A DNA stretch of 43,118 bases from JBLIDK01 sp047632595 (GTDB lineage: Bacteria; Bacteroidota; Bacteroidia; Sphingobacteriales; Sphingobacteriaceae): NCBI GenBank assembly GCA_047632595.1, contig JBLIDK010000014.1, forward strand, positions 1-43,118, read 5' to 3'. A program made the position numbers and the translations under genes. Below, in pieces: positions 29,201-34,719 of this stretch; the first letter of the stretch is position 1; every line of letters starts with the position of its first letter. The notes below the pieces were generated by a model that saw nothing but the letters and a program-made list of their open reading frames with translations, did not search any database and was not told where the DNA came from.

Positions 29201-29618
29201 TAAGTTAAAAAGACCAAAAACGCTACAATCATGGGATATTCAAGAAAAAGTAGCTTTCCATACAGACGCAAATTTAGGAAGTGTACAAAACCCAGTAATT
29301 CTACATTTAGGAGAGTCAACAGGAATACTAGTTGCTGAAGGTAAAATTTCAGGACTTGCTGCGTCGCCAAATCCTTTTGTAGATGAAATAAAGGTTAGTT
29401 TATTTGTGGAAAAAGACGCTCACTTAAAAATTACAATTAACGATGTTTTAGGCAGGCATTTAGCAACCATTTTAGATGCAGATGTAAGTCAAGGTCAGTT
29501 GTTTATACCTTGGAACGGTTTAGATAAAAACAATAAACGTGTTAATAATGGCCTATACATAATTAGAGCTGTATCTGATTATAACAGGGAATCAATTCAA
29601 TTAATCCGCCAGAAATAG
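20286..29618 (+). CDS. Giant (3110 aa) exported multidomain protein: Fn3-like, three LamG-like domains, FlgD-like T9SS signal
   Basis: The signal segment is at residues ~1-39 (ISILLTICLIFLFGSQGEAK). Approximate domains: Fn3-like units ~188-575; LamG-like jellyroll ~605-765 (YGLAFNGSTSKISLPG ... KIDELRIWNTARS); carboxypeptidase-regulatory-like strands ~885-990; an unassigned beta-rich core ~1320-1650; an Ig-like/large-protein region to ~1990; LamG-like 2 ~1998-2150 (VAFDGINNYISIPEG ... LRVWNIPRQ); LamG-like 3 ~2200-2365 (AVFDGKNDQLQL ... RIDEFRIWNTSRK). A BACON-like domain follows at ~2500-2590. Next are a module shared with the next gene (~2597-2710), two GWNW repeats (~2716-2890) and a second copy of the shared module (~2905-3010). 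The chain ends with a FlgD-like type A T9SS signal (~3022-3110: PNPFVDEIKVSLF ... WNGLDKNNKRVNNGLYIIR). LamG folds usually bind glycans or proteins. It is probably a surface adhesin or fibre subunit. Confidence 0.88.
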   Translation: MNKPLQSSRKFFIHSVKNISILLTICLIFLFGSQGEAKAQFGSGNIQVRNLDPKQGKISFDVIRFIGGNRIKHVAYMEYKNKKNEWQQISQIRHWCNGGSNSYSKPGGDCGGGNRYRAAYSAYASTYDLGEEFGIHKYRVDWDASNDPNFDQYNTDIQVRLRHVSTPKENAGVVGFVSVGEVYGFGSPQNFSASKDQCGQINLKWTLPDDINNSGWSYRYYELQRRTKGTSSGWSNVSTSITSTSYVNYYRSAGVEYEYRIRYKVRKSGGNYLYGAYTLVPVVGRALPLPDAPSNVVVSSDLCDKELKVDWNYFSSLGTEHLRNFSVVYRKKGSSYAAVSTQADDLDRSVKFTVSAAGEYEVYVNAIDKCRTSSKASAVEEGIANTDPIAVTNPTATIIGTKVRLTWSGTTFASSYLIRRVNNTTGSSTDIEVSDGSLTEYLDELPPTCGDLTYTIFSKNICGSAETTANVVSVAPLGFSTALANFDVSKGFFNNKVDLSFSLADTIQLDEIRIYRKDATSNSDSVFIAAIEPSEFYSDESADAGILYKYSVTGVRFCGSEIKLTNTIEEFGFRTPSGIINGRITFTGGIAVAGAKILVDKDGGNEGYGLAFNGSTSKISLPGTLSEELTNAFLAEGWFNTSSLTSDITLFSSYTGSQTGFRLEYISATNQLRAVVGRSGSATLVVNATATNMVAGMYHHIALSMDESDSIKVYLDGIVIGKANMTGNFAEVNSEILVGTRNTNYLNGKIDELRIWNTARSEALIKRDFNRFLVGNEAGLKGYYRINEGFGSEIYDISKTGNDFNKNHGTLSNTTWSTIIPTSSLLGSVGITDANGNYNVNSILYSGTGNNFTITPTLGVHEFDPGNQVLFIGEGSQIHNGINFDDISSFKVTGTVRFEGTSCFAKDIRLLIDGQPVIKQGALVVTDGLGEFEIQVPIGEHVVSLAKEGHTFSEGRFPPDSGVFDFQDNVPGIEFVDNTKYRILGRAVGGVREGNKPLGFGKSINNIGVTEINFLSQAGAGCIDTTIFTNAVTGEYSIDLPPLKYNINKIEVGSNVALDFGPQDLIDISLNLPQHFKVDSVFDNSGTFKSIDTAYFHAIRNFIFRDNPKIDVTNADDTPLSGEDSVVVVINPTTKQSVTFDLISNPLNYDVYEETGLYNFRITAFEQYNNKDSGMDSFDRVPVTDGVLEIANGLGTGLQSTKVPGGEELSLSTGEALYVFRAGQANTLVNSIDNTLSFTKTFDVDLSIGNQTFSWEPSSGAVVYRAYVFGSKPDGKSFVTEGPKVVDYILRDPPGSNSSSTLSAGTSYSTAKNFTWNAAVGGNLELNIAAGVNAKVGVGYATELKIKASTTLTLEAELGYNGSKELVETITTTQDVSTSSEPRFVGSEADIFLGKARNYTYGVVNALNILPDSLCGLTGVVCQGASVNGFKVGTRKGLFLVPIGYETYFSFTQYHIENDVIPVLETLRNQIFEGTAYDYNSELPLGHPNYAKSNDDKVFGNSTSSPDDTRLDAADLDGPSYKFTPTSNQTDTVYMINQQIRLWKEVLKRNEQEKLQAEHVQNISFSAGASISRSVEQKNSSAVTHGYSISLAQSIISKLEVDIGGSGVSVSNSIGLKEQTTGNFKSAEENTTKVGYTLSDGNIGDFLSVDVKSPQLTVGAFGLPLPANSGPVFLTRGGETSCPYEEGTVTKYFSPGAPLDAATLRRHLPSLEVLPAIRSGVPEDEPAVFTLTLGNKSQSGDDVYYGIRVVDNSNPDGAILKIDGGTVAGSFLVPAGGTVTKQLTVRKGPVKDQYNNLQLYIYPLCDFDLSDVSAFDTVTISARFVPACSDVSLIKPANQWIVNFENNDTLDIVIGDFDVAYPDLKKLQLQYKPTTQSNWYGLQTYHLDTTGLKDPKAKLIPTANSTIFYQWDKSQLIDGPYDIRVISTCLAAEDQSTTNTGITDRIQPHNFGTPQPADGVLDPNDEIEIQFNEPILAAALTSDNFDLRGVVNGSGIRNDASVAFDGINNYISIPEGLSLNNNSFTIEFWAKRNGRGSEVMFSQGADPQNAIEIGFDASNNVFIQIGNETATGSTPIIDNQWRHYAFSFNHLTELVEILMNDKTFRSKTLPTQYTEVGRTFVGRAQHNGDRYFDGNMHNLRVWNIPRQLANVVSNMNKTISSSTLGLSSSYPMDEAFGTIITDDVHGRLGTMYADWAVFPEGKSAVFDGKNDQLQLRQGQVAFGETEDFTIEFWFKAPSQTQSVTLLSTGKADGTDGNEAGWTITATPSGKLVVKNNGLTFNAVANHDVLNNTWNHFALVVNRLGNIRSFYNGVLQNTVSASPWKGFGGSKLWLGTRGYFNGAIENTDQFYEGRIDEFRIWNTSRKKDQIARDKNSRLQGDEFGLSFYFPFENYQDVLGIPVLTQSWDNQVDGSSDSLINLGGVDFNKKTANIKLPRPVQKINFNWSTNNDRVIINTTDPDFLLENQSIDITVKNVRDLYGNKMASPVTWSAFFNLNQVKWEEQILSYEKDLYASLSFTTKIVNTGGQQQFFTIENLPGWLTATPQTGSIEALSEVEVTFEVNTGLNIGTYVQDITLETDFGFVEKLLLNLHVSPPQPDWDINPADFAYSMSLVGRVEINGVVSNDKFDKVAGFVNGQLRGVGNLQYLKAYDHYVIFLDLYSNAQFGDTIILQVFDASKGTVHTDVTPNIRFTENQNSGTPGTPVLIQATDQIAKTLPIVQGWNWLSVNINSPQLAKVNDMLSSLPATQGDEINGQFSFDQFDTLSGWFGSLTTTGGIQSDELYKLKATNKGKIEIKGVPIDPATNPLMLSAGWNWIGYLPQLNISVKEALGSLNPSAGDLIKSQNRFAVFDQNLGWLGSLEFLEPGKGYMIELRNPQTLTYPVAGTFGGGELHPAKEDNVLEQVAFTNYQQNMGLIGVIDDYLVELEKEDVIIASVDGEPVGVGFVRFNSIQNNYNVYLSISGNTNADQVSLKLKRPKTLQSWDIQEKVAFHTDANLGSVQNPVILHLGESTGILVAEGKISGLAASPNPFVDEIKVSLFVEKDAHLKITINDVLGRHLATILDADVSQGQLFIPWNGLDKNNKRVNNGLYIIRAVSDYNRESIQLIRQK

Positions 29619-29627
29619 GGCAAAAAC

Positions 29628-30917
29628 ATGAAGAATAAGTTAATAGTATTAAAGGGGTTAGTTGTTGGGATAGTTTTATGTATTTCAACAATGGCACTTG
29701 CACAGCCTAATTGGACTGTAAACGCGGCAAATTATAGCCAAACTATGAATATAACAGGAATTGTTAGGTTCGATGGTGCAGTTTCTGCAGATACTAGTGA
29801 TAGAGTAGCAGCACGAATAAATGGCCAAATTAGAGGGGTTGCAAAACCAACCTTTATTGAAAGTCAAGGAAAGCATGTAGCTTTTTTACGAGTGTATAGT
29901 AACGAGCCTTCTGGAGATAAAATGGAGATTTTATTGTACGATGCAAGTATTGACAGTATTTACATGGGCGCAAATAAACAAGATTTTCTTGCAAACACTT
30001 CGCTAGGCGCGATAAATAGTCCCGCTATACTTGGTACTAATAACTTTCCCTCTGCTATCAATTTACAGCAAATGAATTCAAGTGAAAATCAAGTAATTGG
30101 TTCGTTATTCGGATTTTTTCTAGCTGAAGATTTGGATGCAGGTCAGCTACATACCTTTGACTTAGTTACTGGTGAGGGAGATGATGAGAACACGAAAGTT
30201 TCAGTAGATGGAAATGAATTAAAGGTAGCGGGCTTACTTAATCATGAGGATTCCATGCCCTATAGAATTCGCGTTAGAACAGAGGATAATAAAGGTGGTT
30301 TTCACGAACAGGTTATCGAATTGAATGTTTCTGACATAAACGATCAACCTATAATTGCAGATGGAGCCTTTTCAGTGGCGGAAAACAGACCCTTAGGAAC
30401 TATTATAGAAATAGTAAACTTTTCAGATGAAGACACTGGACAAAACGTAAAATTCAACATATTATCGGGAGACCCTAAAGGCGTTTTTGAAGTAGAAACA
30501 AACACAGGAAATATTCTAGTAAAAGATCCTAGATACTTAGACTTTGAAGAGATGTCTTCTTTTGAGCTTGAAATCCAAGCAAAAGACGATGGTTCTCCAA
30601 GTGCTTCAGCAATTGGATACTATACAGTTACTATTATTGATGAGGAAGAACTTAATGTGGTTGCTCCAAAATATTTTTCTCCAAACGCAGACGGGATAAA
30701 TGACTTTTGGGAAGTAGAGGATGTGTTCATTTACAAAGACTACACTCTAAAAATATATAATAGTAATCAACAGCAAGTATATTCTAAAAAAGAATACGAT
30801 AATTTATGGAACGGAATGTTTGGCGGGAATGATTTACCGGCAGGAACCTACTATTATGTTTTTTCCAACCAGCAATCACTTCCAATTCATACAGGCTCTA
30901 TCACCCTAATCAGATAA
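29628..30917 (+). CDS. Cadherin-like exported protein with gliding-motility-type (type B) T9SS signal
   Basis: A 429-aa protein with a signal peptide (~25 residues, ending in MALAQ). Residues ~27-140 form a module also found twice in the preceding giant protein (PNWTVNAANYSQTMNITGIV; RVAARINGQIRGVA; FLRVYSNEPSGDKMEILLYDAS). Residues ~145-340 hold two cadherin-like repeats with calcium-type motifs (DLDAG; SDINDQP; AENRPLGT; SDEDTGQ; DFEEMSSFELEIQAKDDG). Residues ~345-429 form the CHU_C/type B signal (APKYFSPNADGINDFWEVED ... DLPAGTYYYVF). In Flavobacterium johnsoniae, type B substrates need a SprF-like partner usually encoded next door; here that partner follows after 3 nt. It may cap or anchor the giant proteins to the cell surface. 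Confidence 0.9.
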   Translation: MKNKLIVLKGLVVGIVLCISTMALAQPNWTVNAANYSQTMNITGIVRFDGAVSADTSDRVAARINGQIRGVAKPTFIESQGKHVAFLRVYSNEPSGDKMEILLYDASIDSIYMGANKQDFLANTSLGAINSPAILGTNNFPSAINLQQMNSSENQVIGSLFGFFLAEDLDAGQLHTFDLVTGEGDDENTKVSVDGNELKVAGLLNHEDSMPYRIRVRTEDNKGGFHEQVIELNVSDINDQPIIADGAFSVAENRPLGTIIEIVNFSDEDTGQNVKFNILSGDPKGVFEVETNTGNILVKDPRYLDFEEMSSFELEIQAKDDGSPSASAIGYYTVTIIDEEELNVVAPKYFSPNADGINDFWEVEDVFIYKDYTLKIYNSNQQQVYSKKEYDNLWNGMFGGNDLPAGTYYYVFSNQQSLPIHTGSITLIR

Positions 30918-30920
30918 ATC

Positions 30921-32240
30921 ATGTTGCAATTTAAAAAGTATCTCATCTTATCTTTACTACTTTGTATTACTAGTATTGGCTTTGGACAAAACAGATTAGC
31001 TGGAATTTTAGAGCAACAAGATTTATATACACTTAACCCTGCACGTACAGGAGTTAATGGAAACATTAATGTCTTTGCATTAAGTAGATATCAATGGGCT
31101 GGCTTTGATGGTGCACCAACCGCATTACAAACAGGAGTACATGGTGAGCTAACAGAAAAAGTTGGATTGGGCTTTCAATTGTACAATGTAAATGAGGGTA
31201 TAGAGGTAGATTTATTAGCGAATTTTGCCTATAGATATACTTTGAAATTAGAAGAAGGAAGCTTCTTAAATTTTGGTATTTCTGCAGGAATAATAAATAA
31301 CTCCAGAAATATTAAACAATTAGATGTCCAAGGAGATATAGATCCCGCCTTACAAATTGATAGAAAACAATCTATGTTTAATTCAGGTGTGGGAGTATCT
31401 TTAATGAGTAATGAATTTGAGTTGGATGTTAGTATGCCAAACTTAGTTGTTGGTACTCGATCCCTTGATATAACAACCTTTTCAAGAGCTTCATATTTTA
31501 TTGAAATTGATGAATCATGGAGCGTGCTACCTGCATTAATTTATAAATACAATGATAACAACTCAGATTATCAGGAACTAAACGTTCAAGTGCGCTATAA
31601 CAATTTATGGATTAGACCTGGTTATAGATATAATTCTGGTGTTTATGCTGAATTAGGTACAGCCTTAAAGAATTTTGACATTGCTTATGCCTATGAATAC
31701 AACACTGGAGAGCTTAATAATATATCTGGAGGTACTCATGAAGTAGGTGTTTTTATAAATCTTGGTAGAAAATGGAAAAAGGAACCAGAGAAAAGGGCAT
31801 TTACCAAAGGAGAAGGCACAGTGTTATCTTCTCAGGTAGTAGAAGTTTCGGAGAACTCTAAAAAAATGAATTCACATTTCGATTCCTTATCAGAAATAAA
31901 TGGAGCAAATTCAGGAAAGAACCAAGGTGAAGATGATCAGGCAGATATAGAGGATTTGAGCGATGAAGAACTTGCAACTATAGATGGTGAAGAAACCAGC
32001 CTGCTTTCGCCAGGATTTTATACAGTTGTATTTGCTTATAACACGCAAAGAGATGGTGATATTGCATTAAGAGTTCTTAGAAAAAAAGAACCACAGGCCC
32101 AGTTGGTTTATGTTCCTGGAAGAAAGTTGTATTACATTTATCTTGAGAAGTTTTATTCGAAAAGCGAGGCTTTAGATAGGATGAGGGAGCTGAGAACACA
32201 AGGCTATGAAGATTGTTGGGTAAAAGTTTACTTGCCTTAA
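30921..32240 (+). CDS. PorP/SprF-family outer-membrane protein with C-terminal SPOR-like domain
   Basis: A 439-aa protein with a signal peptide (~22 residues: ILSLLLCITSIGFGQ). Residues ~23-285 show the PorP/SprF pattern, opening with LYTLNPARTGVNGNINVFAL, then YQWAGFDGAPTALQTGVHG and a run of amphipathic strands through YAYEYNTGELNNISGGTHEV and GVFINLG. An acidic linker (~290-355) leads to a C-terminal ~80 residues (PGFYTVVFAYNTQRDGDIAL ... YYIYLEKFYSKSEALDRMRE) that look like a SPOR domain, a fold that binds peptidoglycan lacking stem peptides. Most family members stop after the barrel, so this one may tie the barrel to the cell wall. It is the last gene of the operon. Confidence 0.88.
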   Translation: MLQFKKYLILSLLLCITSIGFGQNRLAGILEQQDLYTLNPARTGVNGNINVFALSRYQWAGFDGAPTALQTGVHGELTEKVGLGFQLYNVNEGIEVDLLANFAYRYTLKLEEGSFLNFGISAGIINNSRNIKQLDVQGDIDPALQIDRKQSMFNSGVGVSLMSNEFELDVSMPNLVVGTRSLDITTFSRASYFIEIDESWSVLPALIYKYNDNNSDYQELNVQVRYNNLWIRPGYRYNSGVYAELGTALKNFDIAYAYEYNTGELNNISGGTHEVGVFINLGRKWKKEPEKRAFTKGEGTVLSSQVVEVSENSKKMNSHFDSLSEINGANSGKNQGEDDQADIEDLSDEELATIDGEETSLLSPGFYTVVFAYNTQRDGDIALRVLRKKEPQAQLVYVPGRKLYYIYLEKFYSKSEALDRMRELRTQGYEDCWVKVYLP

Positions 32241-32251
32241 AAGCAAGTTTT
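32230..32251 (+). terminator. Candidate intrinsic terminator of the giant-protein operon
   Basis: ACTTGC (32230-32235) and GCAAGT (32243-32248) form a 6-bp stem with a 7-nt loop that contains the stop codon TAA of the PorP/SprF gene, followed by TTTT (to 32251). The stem is short and overlaps the end of the coding region, so it is a weak but well-placed terminator candidate. Confidence 0.45.
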
Positions 32252-32299
32252 ACGGCTAGATGGCAGTAACTTTTCTTTTATGAGAGTAATAGATTTTTA

Positions 32300-33715
32300 T
32301 TACGAGGTTAATTTATTTATCATCCCCTTAAAAATTAACCCGTGAAATGGAAGAACCGAAAACCAATACAACCTTCCTAATAAACCGAGAGGCCTAAATG
32401 TGGCGGTTTGTATTAACTTGTCCTCAGCTATTCTAAACTCGAGCCAAGCTTCTCCGGGTAATTTCATTTCAGCAAATAACAGTAAACGCCCCTCTTCTTT
32501 ATTAGCATATAAAACGCGCCAAAAATCTAATGCATCCCCAGGGCTAATTGAGTCTTCAGAGGTGCGCCCTCTTCTCAGGCCAACTCCTCCAACAAGCTTA
32601 TCAATAAAACCTCTAAAACGCCATAGCCAGTTACCATAATACCAACCAGCATCTCCACCGATACTCCAAATTTTATTAATGCAATTTTCTCGGTTTGAAA
32701 TTATTTTTTCTTTACTATCTAGAAAACACCCAAAAGACGGGACATTAATAAACTCAGAAATATTTGACTGAAAATTGCTACTTATAAATGCGTCTTTCCA
32801 GCTCGATACGACTTCATTTCTTTCAATTTTACTAAATGCTCGATGAATAGCCTCAGTATAGCTAATTGGATTTACCTCAAGGATTTTATTTAAGTCATCG
32901 TTCCTGCAAACGACCTCAACCTTCATGCTGTTTACCAATGCAGCGGCAAGTTTATAAGAGGTAGATGTGACAAAATAGAGCCAATATGAGGACAACCTAG
33001 GGGTCATTACCGGAACAATAATTATGGTTCGTTTCAGGCTTCTTATTTTGCCAAACTCTAAAAGCATTTCTTTATAAGATAAAATATCAGGTCCGCCGAT
33101 ATCAAAATTGTTATTGTAGGTTTTGGAATTAAAAATGGTTTTTGAAAGAAATAAAATGACATCTGAAATCCCAATGGGTTGGGATTTAGTTTTTAGCCAT
33201 TTGGGAGTCACCATAATTGGTAATTTCTCCACTAAATCTCTCATTATTTCGAATGAGGCACTACCTGAACCAATTATAATTCCAGCTCTAAGAGTAGTGA
33301 AATTGTAATCGCCTTTGCCAAGCTCAATCTCTACGTTTTTTCTAGATTTTAGGTGTGTCGATAACTCCGATTCATTTATTATACCACTTAAATAAACAAC
33401 GTGTTGAGCCTTCGTTCTATTTATCGCTTCCCTGAAATTTTTGGCTGATTTTTCTTCAAGTTTTTGGTAGTCGGACGAAGACGCCATGGAATGTACTAAG
33501 TAAAAAGCACCATCAATATCATTTGGAATGCTTTCAAGCGAAGCGGCATCCAATAAATCTAGTTGAATTACTTTTATTTTAGATTTAATGGAATCAGGTG
33601 GGGTAAAACGTTTAGGGTCTCGAACACAACAAATAACTTCATGACCATTGTTGATCAATATTGGAAGTAGTCTTTTGCCAATATAGCCTGTTGCACCTGT
33701 TAAAAGAATTCGCAT
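32300..33715 (-). CDS. NAD(P)-binding SDR/NmrA-like protein with DUF2867 C-terminal domain
   Basis: A 471-aa protein. The N-terminal ~290 residues are an extended short-chain dehydrogenase: ILLTGATGYIGKRLLPIL carries the TGxxGxxG nucleotide site, followed by VICCVRDPKRF, the conserved VIQLDLLDA and FYLVHSMASSSDYQK. The C-terminal ~150 residues (WYYGNWLWRFRGFIDKLVGG; ISPGDALDFWRVL; LLFAEMKLPGEAWLEFRI; TATFRPLGLLGRLYWFSVLP) match DUF2867. The combined architecture is common in bacteria, and its reaction is not settled. The length is normal. It converges with the giant operon and is followed, 3' of its end, by the operon's terminator hairpin. Confidence 0.88.
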   Translation of the reverse strand: MRILLTGATGYIGKRLLPILINNGHEVICCVRDPKRFTPPDSIKSKIKVIQLDLLDAASLESIPNDIDGAFYLVHSMASSSDYQKLEEKSAKNFREAINRTKAQHVVYLSGIINESELSTHLKSRKNVEIELGKGDYNFTTLRAGIIIGSGSASFEIMRDLVEKLPIMVTPKWLKTKSQPIGISDVILFLSKTIFNSKTYNNNFDIGGPDILSYKEMLLEFGKIRSLKRTIIIVPVMTPRLSSYWLYFVTSTSYKLAAALVNSMKVEVVCRNDDLNKILEVNPISYTEAIHRAFSKIERNEVVSSWKDAFISSNFQSNISEFINVPSFGCFLDSKEKIISNRENCINKIWSIGGDAGWYYGNWLWRFRGFIDKLVGGVGLRRGRTSEDSISPGDALDFWRVLYANKEEGRLLLFAEMKLPGEAWLEFRIAEDKLIQTATFRPLGLLGRLYWFSVLPFHGLIFKGMINKLTS

Positions 33716-33762
33716 AGATTAGTTTATTCTTTAGTTCTAACAGTGGTTGTTGTCCAAAAGTT

Positions 33763-34018
33763 TCATTTTTTCAAATAATCAACCAACTCTAATACGCCCC
33801 AATCACTTGCTATTATTCCAATAATAATCAGCATTCAGCGCCACTATTTAGGATCAAGATTTTCAGCAATTTTGTACTCAATTATTGTCCAAATAGCAAA
33901 ATAGATAGACCAAATTAACTAGGTGCTAATTTCGTAGAATAGCATTATCGCCATTCCAATTGTAAAGGAAATCATTACAAGAAAAAATAAGCTAAGGTCT
34001 TTTTTTAGTTGATTTCAT
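33763..34018 (-). pseudogene. Decayed small membrane-protein gene
   Basis: One minus-strand frame reads KKDLSLFFLVMISFTIGMAI, then MLFYEIST, a TAG, LIWSIYFAIWTIIEYKIAEN, LDPK, a TAG, WR, a TGA, then MLIIIGIIASDWGVLELVDY and LKK-stop. Three in-frame stops break what is otherwise a smooth three- or four-helix membrane protein. A run of seven A's at about 34005 also shifts the frame between the only ATG (34018) and this reading. I do not know the family. It fills most of the 336-nt gap between the SDR gene and the gene at 34052. Confidence 0.65.
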
Positions 34019-34051
34019 TTTCTAGAACTTCTTAAAGTTTACTAATGCAAT

Positions 34052-34432
34052 TTACCAAGTTCCAGCGGGAGAAAAAAGGAAGTCGGTAGGATTGTCAAGA
34101 TCATATAAATATTGATGACCTTTTGTTTCTTTCTCACAAAAGGGTTGTAAAAGCTTCAACATTGCCTCGTAGTTTTCTATTGTTAAAGCACAGTAGAAGG
34201 CTTTTTTATCTTGAGTAAAAATTCCTTCATCAGTTTTAAATAGACCAAGTATTAAATTGCAGTTGCGACATTCAATAAAGTCAATTTTTGAAAGATTTAG
34301 CTTCTTTTTTTTGTTGAGGATAGTATCCTTTATAAGTTCTCTGAATTTAATAGCTTGTGATTTGTCGAAATTGTAAAGACGTACAATGTTCTCTCCAAAA
34401 TCGTTAATATTATCTATAAAGTCTAATTCCAT
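34052..34432 (-). CDS. Hypothetical cytosolic protein (126 aa)
   Basis: No signal peptide or membrane segment. The N-terminal half is helical and charged (FRELIKDTILNKKKKLNLSK). The second half contains a C-x-x-C pair (ECRNCNLILGLF), a strand-helix unit (AFYCALTIENYEAMLKLLQP), and a closing block rich in aromatic and acidic residues (HQYLYDLDNPTDFLFSPAGT, then W). The well-formed ending suggests a real, compact fold. I do not recognise the family or function. It lies alone between a pseudogene and a 287-nt spacer containing two inverted repeats. Confidence 0.55.
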   Translation of the reverse strand: MELDFIDNINDFGENIVRLYNFDKSQAIKFRELIKDTILNKKKKLNLSKIDFIECRNCNLILGLFKTDEGIFTQDKKAFYCALTIENYEAMLKLLQPFCEKETKGHQYLYDLDNPTDFLFSPAGTW

Positions 34433-34518
34433 TTAAAAAGTGTTTTGCTTGAAACGGCCTGTTCAAGCTACAAAGTAAAGGTACAATTATCATTGCATAC
34501 TATTTGCTCAATGTGCCC

Positions 34519-34542
34519 ACCTCTATAGGGATAAATAGAGGT
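34519..34542. repeat. Inverted repeat in the spacer between hypothetical and PLP-enzyme genes
   Basis: ACCTCTAT (34519-34526) and ATAGAGGT (34535-34542) are perfect 8-bp arms around an 8-nt loop. It lies about 90 nt upstream of the ATG of the 34052-34432 gene on the minus strand. It has no T-run and no clear role: it could be an operator for that gene or part of the 3' end of the PLP-enzyme transcript. Confidence 0.45.
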
Positions 34543-34608
34543 AAATAACTAGCGGCGCAGACTGTTGGAACTACTTCATCTTTAAATAGACCGGTTTTTT
34601 ACCAATTT

Positions 34609-34650
34609 AAATACAACAAGTACTATGTTCTTCTTGCAACTTGTGTATTT
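34609..34650. repeat. Imperfect inverted repeat with single bulge, 3' of the PLP-enzyme gene
   Basis: AAATACAACAAGT (34609-34621) pairs with ACTTGTGTATTT (34639-34650), leaving one unpaired A in the left arm and a 17-nt loop. GACCGG occurs on both sides (at about 34589 and 34651). A long stem with one extra base is the general shape of integron attC sites, but the conserved R-boxes are not clear here. It may equally be a transcript-end hairpin of the PLP-enzyme gene. Confidence 0.4.
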
Positions 34651-34719
34651 GACCGGCCGTATAGTTCAATTCACCTCCTGACGCTGGTCCATCATCTTAG
34701 ATTCAATATTGTATTTTAC

